This document shows, in pieces, positions 26,589 to 36,546 of a DNA stretch of 64,000 nt. The stretch comes from JANMGV01 sp037440405. GTDB taxonomy: Bacteria; Planctomycetota; Planctomycetia; Pirellulales; Pirellulaceae. The stretch is from positions 26,037 through 90,036 of the forward strand of contig JBBIUE010000007.1 in assembly GCA_037440405.1 (NCBI GenBank), in the 5' to 3' direction. Every line of letters begins with the position of its first letter. Position 1 is the first letter of the stretch. The notes below the pieces were generated by a model. The model did no database searches. It was not told the DNA's origin and was given only the letters and a program-made list of their open reading frames with translations. The position numbers and the translations under genes were made by a program.

Positions 26589-27932
26589 CTAAACATATGC
26601 TCGTCGCGGACGTTTCGAAGATTTCTTGTTCTTCGAGAAGCGGGAAGGGGGATTCGCTGCACGAGCGCTCTTGAACTTCGAAGATTGCTTTCCGAATCGA
26701 CGCGACGAACCGTTATTCCTTCGAGCACGTTGTTCACCTTGACGATTCGCTGCGACGTGCCAGGCGTGATCCTGATCAACGGTGATGGAAACGCGAGTTA
26801 GACGTTCGATAGCAATCAAATGTTTTCGTTCTGCATGGTCGCAAAAGGAAAGTGCAATTCCACTGGACCCAGCTCGACCCGTTCGACCGATTCGATGGAC
26901 ATAGCTTTCTGGTTCGTGGGGAAGATCAAAATTGATCACATGAGAGATTCCCGCAACGTCGATCCCTCGAGCTGCCAAATCCGTCGCCACAAGAATGCGC
27001 AGATGTCCTTGCCGAAATTTCTGCAACGTTCGCTGCCTAGCGTTCTGGGTTTTGTTCCCGTGGATCGCTTCCGCCTGAATGTTTCGATCACGAAGCCGCT
27101 CGACGAGTCGATCCGCACCATGCTTGGTCTTTGTGAATACCAAGCAGCACTCCATCGAATCGCGTTCGATAATATCGAATAACAACTCGGGTTTGTCCGA
27201 CTGCGAGACAAAATACACTTTCTGATCGATAAGTTCGACTGTCGATGAGGGAGGACTGACGGAAACACGTACCGGATCGATCAATAGATCACTCGCGAGT
27301 TCAGCGATTTTGGGAGGCATGGTCGCTGAGAAAAACAGGGACTGTTTCTTTTCCGGAAGGAACTTGGTCAGTTCCTGAATAACGGGGAAAAATCCCATGT
27401 CACACATCCGGTCCGCTTCATCGAGCACAAATACCTCGACCTGGTCCAATTGGATGAAGCCTTGCTCCATGAGGTCTTGCAATCGGCCGGGAGTGGCGAT
27501 CAAGACGTGGACGCCTCGCAGCATCGCGCGAACTTGTGGTCCTTGCCCCACGCCACCATAAACCGTCGCGATGCGCATCGGCACGTGGCGACCATATTTT
27601 TCAAAACTATTGGCGATTTGGACTGCCAGTTCTCGCGTTGGAGAAAGAACCAGAACGCGGGGCTTACGCGGTGCGGCGCGGCGTCGGTGATCGTGCAATC
27701 GCTGAAGAATCGGTAAGACAAACGCTGCCGTCTTTCCGGTCCCCGTCTGCGCACTGCCTAAGAGATCCCGACCAGCAAGCAAATGCGGAATCGAGTTCGC
27801 TTGAATCGGAGTCGGTTGAACATAATTCTCTTCCGCCAAAGCTCGTTGAATCGGTTCGGCCAGAAGCAAATCATCAAAACTTGAAGTAACCAATGGAATA
27901 TCCCTTCGAATATTGGAGTCTGTACGAGTCAC
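26589..27932 (-). CDS. rhlE: DEAD-box RNA helicase, RhlE-type
   Basis: A 447-residue ATP-dependent RNA helicase. The motifs are in order: Q motif (FDDLLLAEPIQRALAEENY, PTPIQ), Walker A AQTGTGKTAAFVL, PTRELAVQI, TPGRLQDLM, VLDEADRMCDMGF, FFSATMPPKI, then HGNKTQNARQRTL, VATDLAARGIDV and HRIGRTGRAG. It ends in a low-complexity basic RNA-binding tail (SSRRFGKQSSKFKSA, KKSSKRPRR). Role: remodelling of ribosomal or cold-shocked RNA in the cytosol. It stands alone, with almost 1 kb of gene-free DNA upstream that could hold a regulated leader. The assignment to RhlE rather than another DEAD-box subfamily is from general resemblance. Confidence 0.92.
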   Translation of the reverse strand: MTRTDSNIRRDIPLVTSSFDDLLLAEPIQRALAEENYVQPTPIQANSIPHLLAGRDLLGSAQTGTGKTAAFVLPILQRLHDHRRRAAPRKPRVLVLSPTRELAVQIANSFEKYGRHVPMRIATVYGGVGQGPQVRAMLRGVHVLIATPGRLQDLMEQGFIQLDQVEVFVLDEADRMCDMGFFPVIQELTKFLPEKKQSLFFSATMPPKIAELASDLLIDPVRVSVSPPSSTVELIDQKVYFVSQSDKPELLFDIIERDSMECCLVFTKTKHGADRLVERLRDRNIQAEAIHGNKTQNARQRTLQKFRQGHLRILVATDLAARGIDVAGISHVINFDLPHEPESYVHRIGRTGRAGSSGIALSFCDHAERKHLIAIERLTRVSITVDQDHAWHVAANRQGEQRARRNNGSSRRFGKQSSKFKSARAANPPSRFSKNKKSSKRPRRAYV

Positions 27933-28926
27933 GCAAAAACGATTGACGCTATGAATGCCAGCGGCCTAGACAGTTGCATTGACCGCAAAACAAAGAAAGC
28001 TATCGATCGTTCTTAAACGGCTCGACCTCCATGAAGGGAAGTCGTGGTCTTGTAGCTTTCGTAAGCGAATTGGGCACACACCCAAAGTTCATGACTTTTC
28101 TACTTCCCAGCAGTCTACGCTGTACTCCTCCTGCAGGTAAGTGCAAAAGTCAAAATAATACGCAAATAGACGAGAATGCCGCAGAAGTATCTGTGGCAAT
28201 CTCCTCTCTGGAATTTTCTCTCTTATCGTCCTTTTTGCGTCTGCTTCTCAGTTCCAAAGGCTCACTTAGGAACAACATCCTTTCGAGAAACTTGCTTTAA
28301 GGCATTCGAGTTTGAGGCTCGAAGGCTTTATTGGAACCGGAACCAATCTGCAAAGAGCGCGATCTCGCACTGGTTGAACCATTTTCAGCGACCGATCGAT
28401 CTGGAGTAACCGAATCACGACTCCACCGTCGTTCAAAGCTCGCGGTCGAATCCGCGCGATTCGATCAAACTGTGGTGGTTTCACCATAATCCAGATTTCT
28501 ACGTTGGCGGCGATACCAACCCGATGCGTAAGGCATCGTCGCGCATCAAGTTCCGCATTGCGCTGAAAGCGAAGCGGCGCGAGCCCTCCGATTCTTGTTA
28601 CACCAGACGGACCACGCCGTACTGCTAAGAACGGGAAGTTATTTCAAGACAATTTCGAATCGAGCGATCCCGTTCTCCGGGAAAAGTTCTCTTTTAGACG
28701 CGACAGGATGATGTTTATTGAAATGCAATGGGGTCAGCCGTAAACTGGAGGCTTACTCGATGCATTCGCCGGACGATATGTTGCAAGCACGCCTTCGGCG
28801 AACAGTTAAACGACGTTTCTCCGCGAACGTCTTTGTTCCATTCGTCGACCATTGTCCTCTGTTGAACAAATGCACTGTTCAACACCGCCAAGAGTCACAA
28901 TGTTGGAAGCTCGCTATCCCGTTGAT
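27933..28926. other. About 1 kb without a convincing gene
   Basis: Short frames exist on both strands (for example 28266-28487 minus), but none has recognisable domain or codon bias. It contains a hairpin at 28860-28884 and a stretch at 28500-28620 with nested short repeats (GATGC, GCATC, GCATC) that may be an intergenic repeat. Long leaders of the DEAD-box gene could also lie here. Confidence 0.5.
28860..28884. repeat. 9-bp perfect hairpin downstream of the macroglobulin gene
   Basis: TGTTGAACA at 28860-28868 and its exact complement at 28876-28884 enclose a 7-base loop. It lies 42 bases past the stop at 28927. There is no T run, so termination is uncertain. Confidence 0.4.
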
Positions 28927-31900
28927 CTACTCCTCAACGCGGAAGCCTAGGTTCCAGGAGTTTCCAATCAGTTCGGGCGCGTACATGCCGTGAATGACCG
29001 CCGGCATGGCGGTGAAGTCTCCTGGGGCTTCGGTCCGCAATTGATACTTTAACGACAGTTTCCCTTGGGGCAGCCATCGAATGAAAAACGTGGTTGCCTG
29101 ATCTCGGAACTCGCGATAAGCCCAAGCACCGCCATCGTACACATAGCCGCTCTGCATTTCCGTCGCTTCCAAACAAGCAGGTTTGCGATCTTCGATCATC
29201 AAGTACTCGTAGTCATTCTTGCTTTCTACCAGCAGCTCGACTTCGACTAAGGTGCCAGGCGGTAGGGATTGCAGATCGGTGATTTCGGTCCGTTGGACAC
29301 TGGTTCGCTTGGCGTCGACAACCTGTCCAACGTCGTCGGCGAGCTCGAGGGACTTCTGGACTCGATCCAGCCGATAATACTTTCGATCGATTTTGACTTC
29401 GAGTCCGGCTGGGGCGATCTTCTCTTCCTTCGTAAAGTTCGTCGAATAGACGTTCCAGTAAAGCGGACCTTTACCCGATCGGCGAATTTCCAGCTCGTGT
29501 TTGCCGCTCTTGATGGCTTCGCCGAAAATCTCGACCGTATTGTTCGTTTCGAACAGTCGCCCCGTTTTGAATTCGATTGTTCCAAGTGTTCTTCCATCCA
29601 TGACCACGACGACCGTCGAATCGGTTTGTCCTTCGCCGGTCGTCTTGAGGTAGTCTGCGAAGGCATCGACGACCATTGCGGTGTCGCGAGTGCTTGACCA
29701 ATACGTAGCATGCTTTCGATTGTTCAAGAGATATTTCACCAGCCGCGGCGCGACGCGACCATTTGGCTCGACGGCGGCGAGCAATTTCAAGTAAGCTGCG
29801 GCACCTTCAATTTGACTGCCGTACCAGTACCACCACGGCGAACGGTCATCAAGATAAGCCGTCTCGTTTTCCGCATCTTCCACCAAGAACTGCTCGATAT
29901 TGCGGCGAAGCATGTTGGTCTGCTCGACATTCCCCAGTTGGTGTGTTGCCAAGGCCAACAAAGCTTTCCCGTAAACGCTCAGGTTAGCCCGCTTTTCGAA
30001 GAGGAAGTTTTGCATTTCTGGATTCGGTCTCTTAGCGCGAACCAAAATATGGAAGATCAGAGCATCGAGATTGTCGGGAGCTGATTTGTACGGCTGGGTC
30101 TGAGAGGCAGCGTTTCTTAGCTTCTGCAATTCCTCCGCTTGGTACCGACTCAGCCATTGCAGCCCGCGTTCGAGAACATCGGGAACGATGGAGACGTCGT
30201 TCTCTTGAGCCAACAGGAGTCCGTTCACCACAACCGCAGTCGTGTGCGGGTAACTCCGTTCGCCAAACCCGCTGAACCAGCCCCAACCACCGTCGCTCAC
30301 TTGCATATCCGTCAGTTTCTGAACGCCTGCGGCAACCATGTCGTTTACGACTTCCTCATCGAAAACCGGATTGGCATCGAAACGTTTCCATTGAGCGGCA
30401 CGCGTCGCGGGATCACCCAGTTCCTGAGCGTTGAGGTTAACCCTGGCTTCCTTCAGACGCTTCAGATCGACGTTCATGCGTTGCAAGGTTCGCTGCGTGA
30501 TGACCGTCGGCAAGAATCGATGGAGCGTTTGCTCCGTGCAACCGTAGGGATACTCGGCGAGATACGGGAGAGCGTCCACCATCGCCATCGCCAAAGACGG
30601 AGACATGCGAATCGTCAGTCGCGATTGATCCGCTCTGCGCTCGGCGGGTATCTCAATAGCAAGCTTCGATACCTCTTGATCCGCTCGAACGGTGCCAGCC
30701 CAGATGTCCGTTTTCAGCATGCCGCGAACGAGAATCGGTATCTCCAGTTGCATGGCGTCGGAATCGCCCTGACTGGTTGCTAATGCGCGAACGATCGCTC
30801 TGCCTTCTGCGATGGCTTTGCATCGGAAATCAACTCGCTTTTGAGCGTGAGCTTCGATGTTAACGGTGGATTCAATAGGCGTCGTCGAGAGGAATTGCAG
30901 TTGTGTTTCGCCGTCGATTTCCATCCACACGCGAACGTCTTTCGGCTGATCTGTTTCGTTGTGGACGATGGCTGACAAGACAACTTCATCCCGATCGACC
31001 AAGAATCGCGGGGTTTGCAGTCGGATCATCAATCGTTTTCGAGTCACGGTTTCGGATGACGCTGCGCCGACGCGAACGCCCGTTCCAACCGACCAAGCCT
31101 TCATCCGCCAGCCGGAGATGTTTTCCGGCATTTTGAACTTCGCTTGAATTTTGCCATCGGCACCGGAAGTGACGTTGGCCAACCAGAGTGCGGCATCGGC
31201 AAAGTCCTTGCGAATGGCTGGTCGTTCGGTCGTTCGATCAGGGGAACCGGCGCCGAGAGGGCCTGGGAGGGAGTCCGCATTTTTCATCATGGGTAGTGCC
31301 ATAGACATCGCTTCAGCGGCCATGGGTGGCATGGCACCCTCTAGCGAGCCCCCCCTCATCATCATGCCGCGACCACCCCCCCCCATGCCACCCAATCCAG
31401 CCGGTGCCATTTCGGCCAAGCGGTCGGTTTGCTCCTCATCGGCAATCGAATCACCAAAAATTCCAAGTGCTGACCAGGGAGTAAAACCGTCGATGTATAT
31501 CGGATAGCTGCTCCAATCGAGGTTGGTGATTCGACTAGCGTAATAATTGCGCCGCCATTTCCAAAAGAACTCGCGAATATCTTCGGGCAGCACATCCGGG
31601 GCGATCTGTTCGAGCGAGCGGTCGTAAACGGCAATCGCCAAACTCGCTTCGACTGGGTTGCCTTGAGGGTCTTGGATCGATCCCGTAATCACCGCTTCTT
31701 CACCCGGGAGGTACTCGGTTTTGTCGGCTTCCAAAGTCACTTTCAGCTCGCGGCTGACCGGTGGTACGATGATCTCGCGAACCGCATCATGAAGTTCACC
31801 ATCGTAGACCGTGAACGCTTCCACGAAGAAGTTTGGTTGATCTTCCGGCCGAACATCGATTTCAACGACCTGAGACTTGCCGGTCAGTTTCAAATGGAGC

Positions 31901-33498
31901 GGTTTGGGAACGGTTTGGCCACTTGGTTTGACGAAAAGATACACTCGGGCGCCGTCGCGGTCGGCATTGATTTGGAGCTTCACGCGATCACCGACCTGGT
32001 ATTCCGTTTTGTCTGGGATCAGTTCAAGCGCAGCGAATCGGAAGTTATTCGAATCGACTGCTTCACCGCGAATGGTGAACAGATAGCCTCCTTCAATGAC
32101 ATGGCCTTGGCCGTCATCGAGCTCCAGCTTCAAGCGATACTGCCCAGCTTTGGACGCCTCCATTTTTTGCAGCAATCGTCCCTGCTCATCGGTCGCCACC
32201 TTCCATTCTTGGACGACTGCCTCGATCGGATTACGGTCTTTGTCGTAGGTGACCTTAAGAAGCTGCAGGTTACCAGTGCCAGCCACTCCCTGGCCGTCCA
32301 TTCGGCGAGCTTCAAAATTGGCGAGGATGGTATCGCCGACATTGTAGTATCCGCGATCGACCCAAGCGTAGATTTTGAAAGCTTGTCGCGCCGCCATCAC
32401 ATTGCCTTGAGCAACGATCGTTCGCCTCGAAGCATCGCGAACTTCTGCCGTGATCGAATAGCGATGATCCTGATTGCCAAAAAGTTCTTTTGCTAAACCG
32501 GAATCGATCTCGATAATGGCTTCGCCGTTTTCATCCAGTTTCAGTTCTTGCTCGAGAATCAATTCCGGTGGCTCAGTATGAAATCGTGGTAGCCACCAAG
32601 GCCGGGGCATGCGGCAACCTACCCATCGAGACCAGCCGGGATACCACGGATAATCGTAACTAAACCACCAGTATCCACTGCCGTAACACCAATCGTACGG
32701 GCGGATTGGGAAGTACTGATCTTCGTAGGCCTCGCGAGTCACACGAACCTCAACATGAGCATCCGTGACGGGAGAACCAAAGTAATATTTGGCTTGCACC
32801 TTCGCTTGAATTTTCTCGCCGAGAGCTACAGGCTTGTCGGGTGCGAGAATGTTCACTTCAAACTCCGGCTTACGATACTCTTCCACGCGGAAGCGGAGCG
32901 AACTTGGTATCCACTGATTTGGGCCGCGTTGTATGTTGAAGGAATAGGCCCCCAGCTTGGCTTGCTTCGGAATGGTGTACTCGACCGTCACCGCACCGAA
33001 CTTGTCCGTGGTGATCGAGGATTCCTGAACGCGCGTTCCTTGCGGATCGTTGATCGAAACTTGAACCTTGACACCGGATTGAAGTTTGGAGTCATCCTTG
33101 CCACCATAGGTTGACTTGCCGATCCAGAACTTCGCGTAAACCGTATCACCGGGCCGATATACCGGGCGATCGGCAACCCCGTACGCCTTCAACTGCTCAA
33201 ATTGTTCCCAAGACGATGGCGGGAACCAGAAGTTTTGGAAACCGAGAATTCCTAGTCGCCCCTGGTCATTCCTGGCCACGACCATCCATTGGAATTGGTC
33301 GGAAGCCTCCGTCTTGTTCAGAATGACCTCACCTTGGGAATCGCTTTTCTTGGCGAAGCTTTTCGTCTCCAGTCGCATGCGATCGCGGCGATAATCCATG
33401 CGAAAACCGAAGAACTCGACGTTGAGACCCGACAACGGTTCACCCGTTCTCGCATCCATGAAGGCATACAGTCCGGACTGATCCAGTGTCTTTCGCAC
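28927..33498 (-). CDS. Alpha-2-macroglobulin-like protein, main part (downstream of a frameshift)
   Basis: 1523 residues from the GTG at 33498. N-terminal beta-rich MG domains include ARTGEPLSGLNVEFFG and DRPVYRPGDTVYAKFW (the MG2/A2M_N motif). A Trp/Tyr-rich stretch lies near 32600-32720, and a Gly/Met-rich bait-like segment near 31270-31410. The A2M domain has WRMKAWSVGTGVRVG. The thioester motif YGCTEQT is intact (30530-30552) in the complement-like TED domain, followed by alpha-helical repeats (WLSRYQAEELQKL). Family knowledge: bacterial macroglobulins trap attacking proteases in the periplasm. The true N-terminus is in the preceding frame (33318-35036); the two together are one gene with a lesion around 33500. 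No signal peptide in this part, which fits the split. Confidence 0.85.
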   Translation of the reverse strand: MRKTLDQSGLYAFMDARTGEPLSGLNVEFFGFRMDYRRDRMRLETKSFAKKSDSQGEVILNKTEASDQFQWMVVARNDQGRLGILGFQNFWFPPSSWEQFEQLKAYGVADRPVYRPGDTVYAKFWIGKSTYGGKDDSKLQSGVKVQVSINDPQGTRVQESSITTDKFGAVTVEYTIPKQAKLGAYSFNIQRGPNQWIPSSLRFRVEEYRKPEFEVNILAPDKPVALGEKIQAKVQAKYYFGSPVTDAHVEVRVTREAYEDQYFPIRPYDWCYGSGYWWFSYDYPWYPGWSRWVGCRMPRPWWLPRFHTEPPELILEQELKLDENGEAIIEIDSGLAKELFGNQDHRYSITAEVRDASRRTIVAQGNVMAARQAFKIYAWVDRGYYNVGDTILANFEARRMDGQGVAGTGNLQLLKVTYDKDRNPIEAVVQEWKVATDEQGRLLQKMEASKAGQYRLKLELDDGQGHVIEGGYLFTIRGEAVDSNNFRFAALELIPDKTEYQVGDRVKLQINADRDGARVYLFVKPSGQTVPKPLHLKLTGKSQVVEIDVRPEDQPNFFVEAFTVYDGELHDAVREIIVPPVSRELKVTLEADKTEYLPGEEAVITGSIQDPQGNPVEASLAIAVYDRSLEQIAPDVLPEDIREFFWKWRRNYYASRITNLDWSSYPIYIDGFTPWSALGIFGDSIADEEQTDRLAEMAPAGLGGMGGGGRGMMMRGGSLEGAMPPMAAEAMSMALPMMKNADSLPGPLGAGSPDRTTERPAIRKDFADAALWLANVTSGADGKIQAKFKMPENISGWRMKAWSVGTGVRVGAASSETVTRKRLMIRLQTPRFLVDRDEVVLSAIVHNETDQPKDVRVWMEIDGETQLQFLSTTPIESTVNIEAHAQKRVDFRCKAIAEGRAIVRALATSQGDSDAMQLEIPILVRGMLKTDIWAGTVRADQEVSKLAIEIPAERRADQSRLTIRMSPSLAMAMVDALPYLAEYPYGCTEQTLHRFLPTVITQRTLQRMNVDLKRLKEARVNLNAQELGDPATRAAQWKRFDANPVFDEEVVNDMVAAGVQKLTDMQVSDGGWGWFSGFGERSYPHTTAVVVNGLLLAQENDVSIVPDVLERGLQWLSRYQAEELQKLRNAASQTQPYKSAPDNLDALIFHILVRAKRPNPEMQNFLFEKRANLSVYGKALLALATHQLGNVEQTNMLRRNIEQFLVEDAENETAYLDDRSPWWYWYGSQIEGAAAYLKLLAAVEPNGRVAPRLVKYLLNNRKHATYWSSTRDTAMVVDAFADYLKTTGEGQTDSTVVVVMDGRTLGTIEFKTGRLFETNNTVEIFGEAIKSGKHELEIRRSGKGPLYWNVYSTNFTKEEKIAPAGLEVKIDRKYYRLDRVQKSLELADDVGQVVDAKRTSVQRTEITDLQSLPPGTLVEVELLVESKNDYEYLMIEDRKPACLEATEMQSGYVYDGGAWAYREFRDQATTFFIRWLPQGKLSLKYQLRTEAPGDFTAMPAVIHGMYAPELIGNSWNLGFRVEE

Positions 33499-35036
33499 GT
33501 CACAAGATACAAGCCGGCTTTTTGAAGCGGTGTGCTCACCTCAATACGGCGATCCCAGTGCCCGGGCCTTGGCTCGAGGGGAAGCGTCCACTTGGCAGCC
33601 TCAACTTTCGCATAACGTTCGACTTTGAGGTCGGTGAATAATTGTTCCAGGGGCTCGATGGGCGGAGGATAGGTCATGTACTTGTCGGCAAGAAATTCTT
33701 CTTGCTGACCGCGTTCCGATTTCTTGTAAAAATTCTTGACATCTTGAATGAAGGCTTCCAGATCGATTTGCTTGGCGACGAAATCGGCGCTCTTCGCATT
33801 GCGAAAGACCATCGACAGTTTGGCACCTTGTCCAGCTGGTTGAGAATCGCCAGGATCAAAGGCACCGCGAGGTTGAATGATGTCATGAAGAGCATTGACT
33901 CGGAAATCGCCTGGACCGGGACCGAATCGATCGATGGACTCGCGCAGAATCGCGGCAGCTTTCTCGTACTGGCGGCGATTCAAATAGGCATCAGCCAGCA
34001 TTTTTCCAGCGTTCGCAGCACTTTCTGACATCGAGCCGCGAAAAACGTCTTCGAGGATGCGAATGGGATTGTGTTCCTTGGGAAGCTCAAATCGATGGAT
34101 TCCCGATGCGATTCGCGCCAGAGTTTCATCATCCGATAAAGTGTGAATCGCAAGAATGCCCGCCTGCACTTCGGTCGTCGAAACTTTTTGAAGAAACCAT
34201 CGCTCTTGTGCCAAAGTGTCGACCGAGAATTGACTTTGCAACCACTGTGCCCACAGAATATTCGTTTGTTCGCGAAACTGCGGCGATAGTTCGATCGTCT
34301 GCGCAATCGCCCATCGGAGGCGTTCTCCGTCCGATTTGGCCTCTTTCCAGGAAGCCGGAACGTCGTAAAAGACAGGGGGGTTGCCATTCACCACGGGCGC
34401 GTTCCGCTCAGGCCAATACTCGGGAGCTTCCAAATCGAGGTAATCTGGCTTTTTGGATAGATCGGTCAGAGATTGCAACCGCCAGCCGTGTTTGCCATGA
34501 CGATCGCGCAGGAGAGAATGAGCAAGTTGCAAGTAAAACTCGGCCAATTCATCGGATGAGGCTGACTTCTCGGCTGCGGGAAGGGCTCGATCCAACCACA
34601 AAAGCGCGAGGGCTCGATCCTGGTCGGCAACTTGACGCCAGACGCCCCCGCGTTGCCGGTGGCTGGGACGTTGAAACTCTTGATCGCTCACCATTCCATA
34701 CGAAGGCAGTGCAGATAATTGTCGAGCCGCTTCGAGGATCAATTTCCAGTGCGCTGGATGCTTGTCGACAAGTCGATACAGCAATCTGTCGATCTCGTCG
34801 TTCCGACCAAGTTGATTCAAACAAATCGCGGCACTGCGTAGGTCCTCAACAGCTTGATCCGAAAGTTGATCCCTGGAAAGTAATTCGTTCCATTTCTGAA
34901 ACGCGTCGTTCCAATTACCTTCGTTGAACCTTTGTAGCGCTTCTGATCGCAGTTGGTCATCGTCCAATTTTCCAGCTCCCACCGACAAGAGGATCATGGC
35001 CACCATACAGCCACCCAACAGCCAACGAAACAACAT
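33318..35036 (-). CDS. TPR-containing N-terminal part of the macroglobulin-like protein (upstream of the frameshift)
   Basis: A 572-residue frame. It begins with a signal peptide (MLFRWLLGGCMVAMILL). Helical TPR-like units follow, such as ALQRFNEGNWNDAFQKWNELL and YLNRRQYEKAAAILRESIDRFG. The frame then enters beta domain sequence ending LQKAGLYLVTCE, after which it becomes non-coding-looking (basic and Ser/Arg-rich). In comparable planctomycete proteins (from memory), about 20 residues stand between the GAYL-type strand and the next VRK segment. Here they are absent and the frame changes. Read with 28927-33498 it makes a protein of about 2080 residues. The lesion may be real or an assembly or sequencing error. 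Real coding probably ends near 33500. Confidence 0.8.
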   Translation of the reverse strand: MLFRWLLGGCMVAMILLSVGAGKLDDDQLRSEALQRFNEGNWNDAFQKWNELLSRDQLSDQAVEDLRSAAICLNQLGRNDEIDRLLYRLVDKHPAHWKLILEAARQLSALPSYGMVSDQEFQRPSHRQRGGVWRQVADQDRALALLWLDRALPAAEKSASSDELAEFYLQLAHSLLRDRHGKHGWRLQSLTDLSKKPDYLDLEAPEYWPERNAPVVNGNPPVFYDVPASWKEAKSDGERLRWAIAQTIELSPQFREQTNILWAQWLQSQFSVDTLAQERWFLQKVSTTEVQAGILAIHTLSDDETLARIASGIHRFELPKEHNPIRILEDVFRGSMSESAANAGKMLADAYLNRRQYEKAAAILRESIDRFGPGPGDFRVNALHDIIQPRGAFDPGDSQPAGQGAKLSMVFRNAKSADFVAKQIDLEAFIQDVKNFYKKSERGQQEEFLADKYMTYPPPIEPLEQLFTDLKVERYAKVEAAKWTLPLEPRPGHWDRRIEVSTPLQKAGLYLVTCERHWISPDCMPSWMRERVNRCRVSTSSSSVFAWIIAAIACDWRRKASPRKAIPKVRSF

Positions 35037-35198
35037 GATTCAATTTCCTCAAGTTTCGAAGAATACGAATGGCAGTGAACGTGCTTCGTGGATTCTCTGG
35101 CACCAAGTCTGCCCAGATGAACTCCAGAAGTGTTTGTGAGCCCGCGTTGAACGATGGCTAGACGAAAAGCCGAAGGCGCCGGTTCCAGTATCTGAAGT

Positions 35199-35738
35199 CT
35201 ATCTGAAAAATTCTAGCGATTTGCCGACCATTGGTGCTGTGGCCGTGCTCGTCGCCCCCGGCGAACTCTTCAACTGCCGAGACACAAATCGCAAGTAGCC
35301 TCCCATCAGTACCATGATCAGAGCTAGCACCAAACAAACGTTGAGCCAGAAAGTCGATTTTTGTTCTATTTTTTGGGCCAACGCGGACTTGCCGGAAAGC
35401 AAAGCAGCAACAAAAAATATGGGTAATGCCAGAATCAATTTGATTCCTAAGAGCATGTTGTACTGAGCACTCGTGGCCAGGCCGGAAAATTCTTGCCTCG
35501 ACGCCAAACCCATGTTGGTGAGACCGCTAAGCAGCAAGAGGGCGGTTCCCAGCATCACCCAGCGGCTCCATTTCCGTTTGGCAGCCGACAAGAGTTCCGC
35601 TCGCTGGTCACCCGGCAGGAATTGACTGGCATCCATCAAAATGAACCGGATGTAAATCGCGCCGCCCATCATGATGATCGCTCCCAAGATGTGCATGTAT
35701 CGCAAGACGAGAAGCAACGGCCAGAGAGGGTCGATCAT
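35199..35738 (-). CDS. CopD-family-like integral membrane protein
   Basis: A 179-residue protein with four hydrophobic helices: LLLVLRYMHILGAIIMMGGAI with a conserved His in the first, WVMLGTALLLLSGLTNM, LLGIKLILALPIFFVAALL, and LNVCLVLALIMVLMGGYL. Charge distribution fits a four-helix membrane protein. The pattern of first-helix His and the MGGAIY segment resembles CopD/UbiA-neighbouring copper-resistance membrane proteins (DUF2269-type), so it may take part in metal or haem handling, but that is weak. It has no clear operon partner. The C-terminus is Ser/Thr/Ala-rich. Confidence 0.65.
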   Translation of the reverse strand: MIDPLWPLLLVLRYMHILGAIIMMGGAIYIRFILMDASQFLPGDQRAELLSAAKRKWSRWVMLGTALLLLSGLTNMGLASRQEFSGLATSAQYNMLLGIKLILALPIFFVAALLSGKSALAQKIEQKSTFWLNVCLVLALIMVLMGGYLRFVSRQLKSSPGATSTATAPMVGKSLEFFR

Positions 35739-35925
35739 TGGTTAGAACTGCTCTGAAAGGGAACGAAACGAGTATGCGGCGACCTTGCGATTCGCGCTGC
35801 ACTTTCGATTTCAACAAATCTTACCAGAATTCGCACAACAGTAGCTTGCGGTCTCCGAATTTCATTTGCAAGATAGTTGCCTTCCCGCCATTGTGAAATC
35901 GATCTTAAGAAACTGAGAAAGGATC

Positions 35926-36546
35926 ATGTCCCACCTAGTCTTCGTCAAGTCATTCTTCAAGAAACCCACAGAAGTCGGTGCCCTCTGGCCCAGTTCCAAT
36001 CGCTTGGCTCAGATGATTTGCAAAACCATCCCCTGGAATGAGGTCAATACCATCCTCGAATTCGGTCCAGGCACGGGAGCGATTACTCGAGAAATCGTCC
36101 GCAACCTTTCTCCCAATTCGAGGTTTCTCGCCATTGAGCGCTCGCCGGACATGGCAAAATGTCTACGTTCTCATTTTCCGTCGGTCGAAGTCGTCGTCGA
36201 TTCGGTCGAGCATGTCGAACGAATTTGCCAAGAGCGTGGCATCGAATCGGTCGACGCAATTGTATCCGGTCTTCCTTGGTCTGCTTTTTCTGCGGACTTG
36301 CAGGAACGATGTCTTTCGGCCTTAACGCAAGTCCTCGCTCCCGAGGGCTGGTTTTCAACTTACGCTTACTGGCAAGGATTGCTTCTGCCAGCCGGAAAGC
36401 GTTTCCGCCGACGATTGCGATCAACTTTCGATCAAGTTCAGTGCAGTCGCACTGTGTGGGGCAACATGCCGCCGGCATTTGTTTACAGTTGCCGCCGTCC
36501 ATCGTGCAAGTCCATGCAGACAATTGGCTCAAGGCATCATGCGTGA
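35926..36546 (+). CDS. SAM-dependent methyltransferase, phospholipid N-methyltransferase-like
   Basis: A 206-residue class I methyltransferase. Motif I is ILEFGPGTGAITREIV, with the SAM acidic residue in RFLAIERSPDM and a DAIVSGLPWSAFS motif IV. The N-terminal VKSFFKKPTEVGALWPSS is shared by COG3963-type phospholipid N-methyltransferases and by KsgA-like enzymes. Length is in range. The phosphatidylserine synthase and decarboxylase genes lie just downstream on the opposite strand, which fits an enzyme methylating phosphatidylethanolamine. That context is suggestive only. The C-terminus (CKSMQTIGSRHHA) may be out of register if a frameshift occurred near the end. Confidence 0.75.
   Translation: MSHLVFVKSFFKKPTEVGALWPSSNRLAQMICKTIPWNEVNTILEFGPGTGAITREIVRNLSPNSRFLAIERSPDMAKCLRSHFPSVEVVVDSVEHVERICQERGIESVDAIVSGLPWSAFSADLQERCLSALTQVLAPEGWFSTYAYWQGLLLPAGKRFRRRLRSTFDQVQCSRTVWGNMPPAFVYSCRRPSCKSMQTIGSRHHA

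Noticed and set aside
28266..28487. 73-residue minus-strand frame in the gene-poor 1 kb
   Set aside because: No Shine-Dalgarno, domain or conserved pattern visible. It could be a repeat, but I cannot support a gene.
31663..32496. 277-residue frame on the plus strand
   Set aside because: It is the complement of the macroglobulin coding sequence. Phe, Arg and Asp composition is that of a codon-bias shadow.
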